Of a DNA stretch of 64,000 nucleotides, positions 61,936-64,000 are shown piece after piece. Numbering within the stretch: position 1 is the stretch's first letter; each line of letters starts with the position of its first letter. The position numbers and the translations under genes were made by a program. Under the pieces are notes generated by a model, which saw nothing but the letters and a program-made list of their open reading frames with translations, made no database searches and was not told where the DNA came from. This stretch comes from Kiritimatiellia bacterium. GTDB lineage: Bacteria; Verrucomicrobiota; Kiritimatiellia; UBA8416; YA12-FULL-48-11. The DNA lies in contig JAQUPZ010000005.1 of the NCBI GenBank assembly GCA_028716365.1, positions 186,001-250,000 on the forward strand, written 5' to 3'.

Positions 61936-63303
61936 ATGAAACCGTTGACTCAATACATTTTATCATTCGCTGATGTGGTTTTAATAATGATTATTAGTAC
62001 GATCATCTCCACAACAACAATCGCTATGACGAATTCTGTATCAGAATATAATAACAAGGTCTTGGATTTCAACGCATGTATTCAAGCAGGTCTTAAACAT
62101 TCTCCGCTTCTTAAAAGAAGCTCCATCGAAATCAATATTCGACGTCTTAATGAATCTGATATGCGCTGGGACTATATTCCGTCCGTTTTTATTAACACCA
62201 GTTATCTAATAACAAGTCCTGATTATGTCAACGACCGAGCCACTTTTTCGTTCAGTACCGGCCCCTACGATTTCATCCAGCCATACTTCGCGATTCGTGC
62301 TGCGAAAGAATTTACACGCATTGCGGTTCTGGTCCATCTCCAGACAATAGCTGAAGGACTTTATGAAAGCGGAAAGGTATTTCTGCGTCTTGATTTTGCA
62401 GATCAGGCACTAACTATTCAGGATGAGATCATAAGGTTGACAGAGCAGAATATAGATGTAAATGAAGCAATGAAGGGATTAGCCAACTACAGCCCTATTG
62501 ACAAACAAATAGCAGAAAAGGAACTGGAAGAAGCCAGAATCGAAAAAGAGAAACTGATTGTCTTGAAGACATCTCTGACAGAAAGCCTCCTGTCACTCAT
62601 GGGCCTTCCGCTTGATTCTAAAATAAATATTATCACTACCAATGCAAGTAACCAGGTTATTGATCGGTTTGATCCCCGTAACATCACGTTATCTCAAGCC
62701 AAGGAACACTCTGTTGCGCTTGAAATTTCCACCATCAAGAAAAAACTGCAGGAATTGAATATTCGCGCAGCATACGCAAAGTATATTCCGAGCCCGGTAC
62801 TTTCGATAATAACGGCAGACCCGCTTTACAATAATACGGATACCGGTAGCTATCTTGTCTTGGGAATCAATTTACTGGCTTGGGATGGCTTTGACCGGCG
62901 TCGAAATGTGACCCGTCAGAAAGATGTGTTAAAACAGTATGACTTGGATTATGACATGGAAGAGCAAAAATTTATAATAGCATGGAAAGTTGCGCAGAAC
63001 CAAAATAATCTTGCTTCCCTTGATCTAAAGGCTGCTGAAACTATCCAGGAAATTACTAAATTAAAAACCGAACAAATCAAAATCAAACATGAAAGCGGAG
63101 CTTTACCCATTGGAATGTTACAGGAGAATCGCAGGGGATATCTGCTAGCCCAAAAGAATAGAATTTCCAAAAACCTTGACTATTATCTCAGCATTTTGTA
63201 CGTGCGCCACCTTTCCGGCGAATTAAGAGATAGCTTTATCAATCCTAAATCGTTTTCGGTAGAACTACATAACACTGGTGGAAAAGAAGGGAATCGGGAA
63301 TGA
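61936..63303 (+). CDS. TolC-like outer-membrane efflux protein
   Basis: 455 residues. An N-terminal membrane/signal segment (about 15-33) precedes a mature protein of long amphipathic helices with heptad-like spacing (AEKELEEARIEKEKLIVLKTSL; TTNASNQVIDRF... and the late QNQNNLASLDLKAAETIQEI), split into two OEP repeats, plus beta-rich Asn/Tyr segments (VFINTSYLITSPDYV). Similar to outer-membrane efflux channels of tripartite systems. It lies 5 bp after the ATPase, so the four-gene set is one operon. Confidence 0.8.
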   Translation: MKPLTQYILSFADVVLIMIISTIISTTTIAMTNSVSEYNNKVLDFNACIQAGLKHSPLLKRSSIEINIRRLNESDMRWDYIPSVFINTSYLITSPDYVNDRATFSFSTGPYDFIQPYFAIRAAKEFTRIAVLVHLQTIAEGLYESGKVFLRLDFADQALTIQDEIIRLTEQNIDVNEAMKGLANYSPIDKQIAEKELEEARIEKEKLIVLKTSLTESLLSLMGLPLDSKINIITTNASNQVIDRFDPRNITLSQAKEHSVALEISTIKKKLQELNIRAAYAKYIPSPVLSIITADPLYNNTDTGSYLVLGINLLAWDGFDRRRNVTRQKDVLKQYDLDYDMEEQKFIIAWKVAQNQNNLASLDLKAAETIQEITKLKTEQIKIKHESGALPIGMLQENRRGYLLAQKNRISKNLDYYLSILYVRHLSGELRDSFINPKSFSVELHNTGGKEGNRE

Positions 63304-64000
63304 TCTTTCGTATTATCAGGAAAACCGAGATGGAACATTCATTTGCAGTTAGGAACATTTTTCGATTAAGCATTGCAATGGTTTTTATGTTAATAACTGC
63401 ACTGGAACCACTGGTGACCGCAGAGGCAAAAACTACACAAGAACCGGCAACCATCACAACTCAGAATCCACCCATAGCCCGGGGAAGGTTATACTATTCA
63501 CTTAAAAGGTCTGTCTTTTTCCCATTTCACGGAATTATAGAAGAAATCAAGGCCCAAAATGGTCAACAGGTACATGGAGGTGACGTTCTGCTTCGATATA
63601 AACTTACCGTTGAGGCCGTTGCGCAACTGAGTCGCAGGGTTCATCCAGATAGTATAGGTAATCTAAAAATTGAACTACTTGACTCGTCTAAAACTCTGAA
63701 TTTGTTTGTAGATCAGAAACAAGAATTGATCAACCTTGAAGTTAAAAATCTTGCCTCACCGAAGAAATTGCAACAGATTGAAGAAGAAATCAAACTCACC
63801 AAATTGCGATACATCAATGCAGATGAACGTTTTAGGCGTGAAGAAAAACTCCTTAAGGACGATCTTCGTCTTCTGAAAGACCTGACAGGCGAGAACATCG
63901 CCTTCGACAATGTACCGGAACTGATCTCTCTCATAGCCCCAATTGACGCGTTCGTTATCCAAGTCAATTCTTCCATACGGAAAGGCGCCGAAACTGTCCT
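63300..64000 (+). CDS. membrane-fusion-like (HlyD/MacA-type) protein, N-terminal part, cut by window end
   Basis: Partial: 233 codons up to the window end. The ATG overlaps the TolC-like stop (ATGA). A signal/anchor segment (about 20-40) is followed by a lipoyl-like start (RSVFFPFHGIIEEIKAQNGQQVHGGDVLLRYK is spread over about 69-100) and a long coiled coil (KLQQIEEEIKLTKLRYINADERF...) typical of periplasmic adaptors; the second lipoyl half begins at IAPIDAFVIQVN. It completes a MacAB-TolC-like tripartite exporter. Not fully visible. Confidence 0.78.
   Translation, partial: MIFRIIRKTEMEHSFAVRNIFRLSIAMVFMLITALEPLVTAEAKTTQEPATITTQNPPIARGRLYYSLKRSVFFPFHGIIEEIKAQNGQQVHGGDVLLRYKLTVEAVAQLSRRVHPDSIGNLKIELLDSSKTLNLFVDQKQELINLEVKNLASPKKLQQIEEEIKLTKLRYINADERFRREEKLLKDDLRLLKDLTGENIAFDNVPELISLIAPIDAFVIQVNSSIRKGAETV

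Overview
The window looks like one contig from a bacterium of the PVC superphylum, probably a Lentisphaerota, Kiritimatiellota or other Verrucomicrobiota-like lineage. This is inference from gene content: Tat-exported sulfatase and xylose-isomerase-like TIM-barrel proteins, LVIVD-repeat and glycosyl-hydrolase-like secreted proteins, two secreted acetyl-xylan-esterase-like hydrolases, a divergent membrane pyrophosphatase, a type II NADP isocitrate dehydrogenase, and the rpsB-tsf order. No rRNA is present to settle it. The gram-negative envelope is supported by RsmA-linked SurA/PpiC, TolC-like and GspL-like proteins. There are no phage, CRISPR or large plasmid modules. One decayed IS3 copy and several palindromic intergenic repeats are the only mobile or repetitive DNA.

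Positions 1-14.9 kb form a phosphate island. It opens with the C-terminal end of a SulP permease (STAS plus cNMP domain) and a two-domain polyphosphate:AMP phosphotransferase, then phoR-phoB on the minus strand. Divergent from phoB, across a region with candidate 11-bp Pho-box repeats, runs a plus-strand operon: DUF47 protein, pstS, pstC, pstA, two different pstB genes, phoU, a second DUF47 protein, two tandem Pit transporters and a Tat-exported TIM-barrel protein. The two PstB proteins carry complementary defects. PstB1 keeps LSGGQ but has lost the Q-loop Gln and the H-loop His; PstB2 keeps those but has lost LSGGQ. This is the pattern of a heterodimeric ABC ATPase with one consensus and one degenerate ATP site. 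The paired DUF47 and Pit genes are also unequal: one copy of each has lost conserved residues.

Positions 15-34.5 kb hold a PPC/DUF296 protein, tRNA-Ser(CGA), secreted proteins (LVIVD repeats, GHL10-like glycosidase), icd, galK, a secreted phosphodiesterase-like protein, a PhnP-like MBL hydrolase, a divergent membrane pyrophosphatase, an HDAC-family deacetylase, a beta-CASP nuclease, an esterase, a MORN-like repeat protein and a nucleotidyltransferase-GHMP kinase fusion. Positions 34.5-51 kb are mostly housekeeping: tRNA-Met, recN, a nitroreductase, an isolated GspL/GspM-like pair, rpsB-tsf-pgsA-like, a histidine kinase, mutS, rsmA, a SurA/PpiC foldase, a TrmH-family methyltransferase and a second esterase.

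Positions 51-64 kb are more accessory. They contain a 560-residue protein made of two kinase-like halves (one with catalytic-type residues, one with both Asp replaced by Asn), a Tat-exported DUF3795 protein, hybrid cluster protein Hcp with an FNR-like palindrome upstream, a sulfatase, an orphan receiver, an IS3 remnant, and finally a compact operon joining a serine-palmitoyltransferase-like alpha-oxoamine synthase to a split MacB-type exporter, a TolC-like channel and a membrane-fusion-like protein that runs off the window.

The strongest leads are the asymmetric PstB pair, the duplicated kinase/pseudokinase protein, and the oxoamine synthase-exporter cassette.
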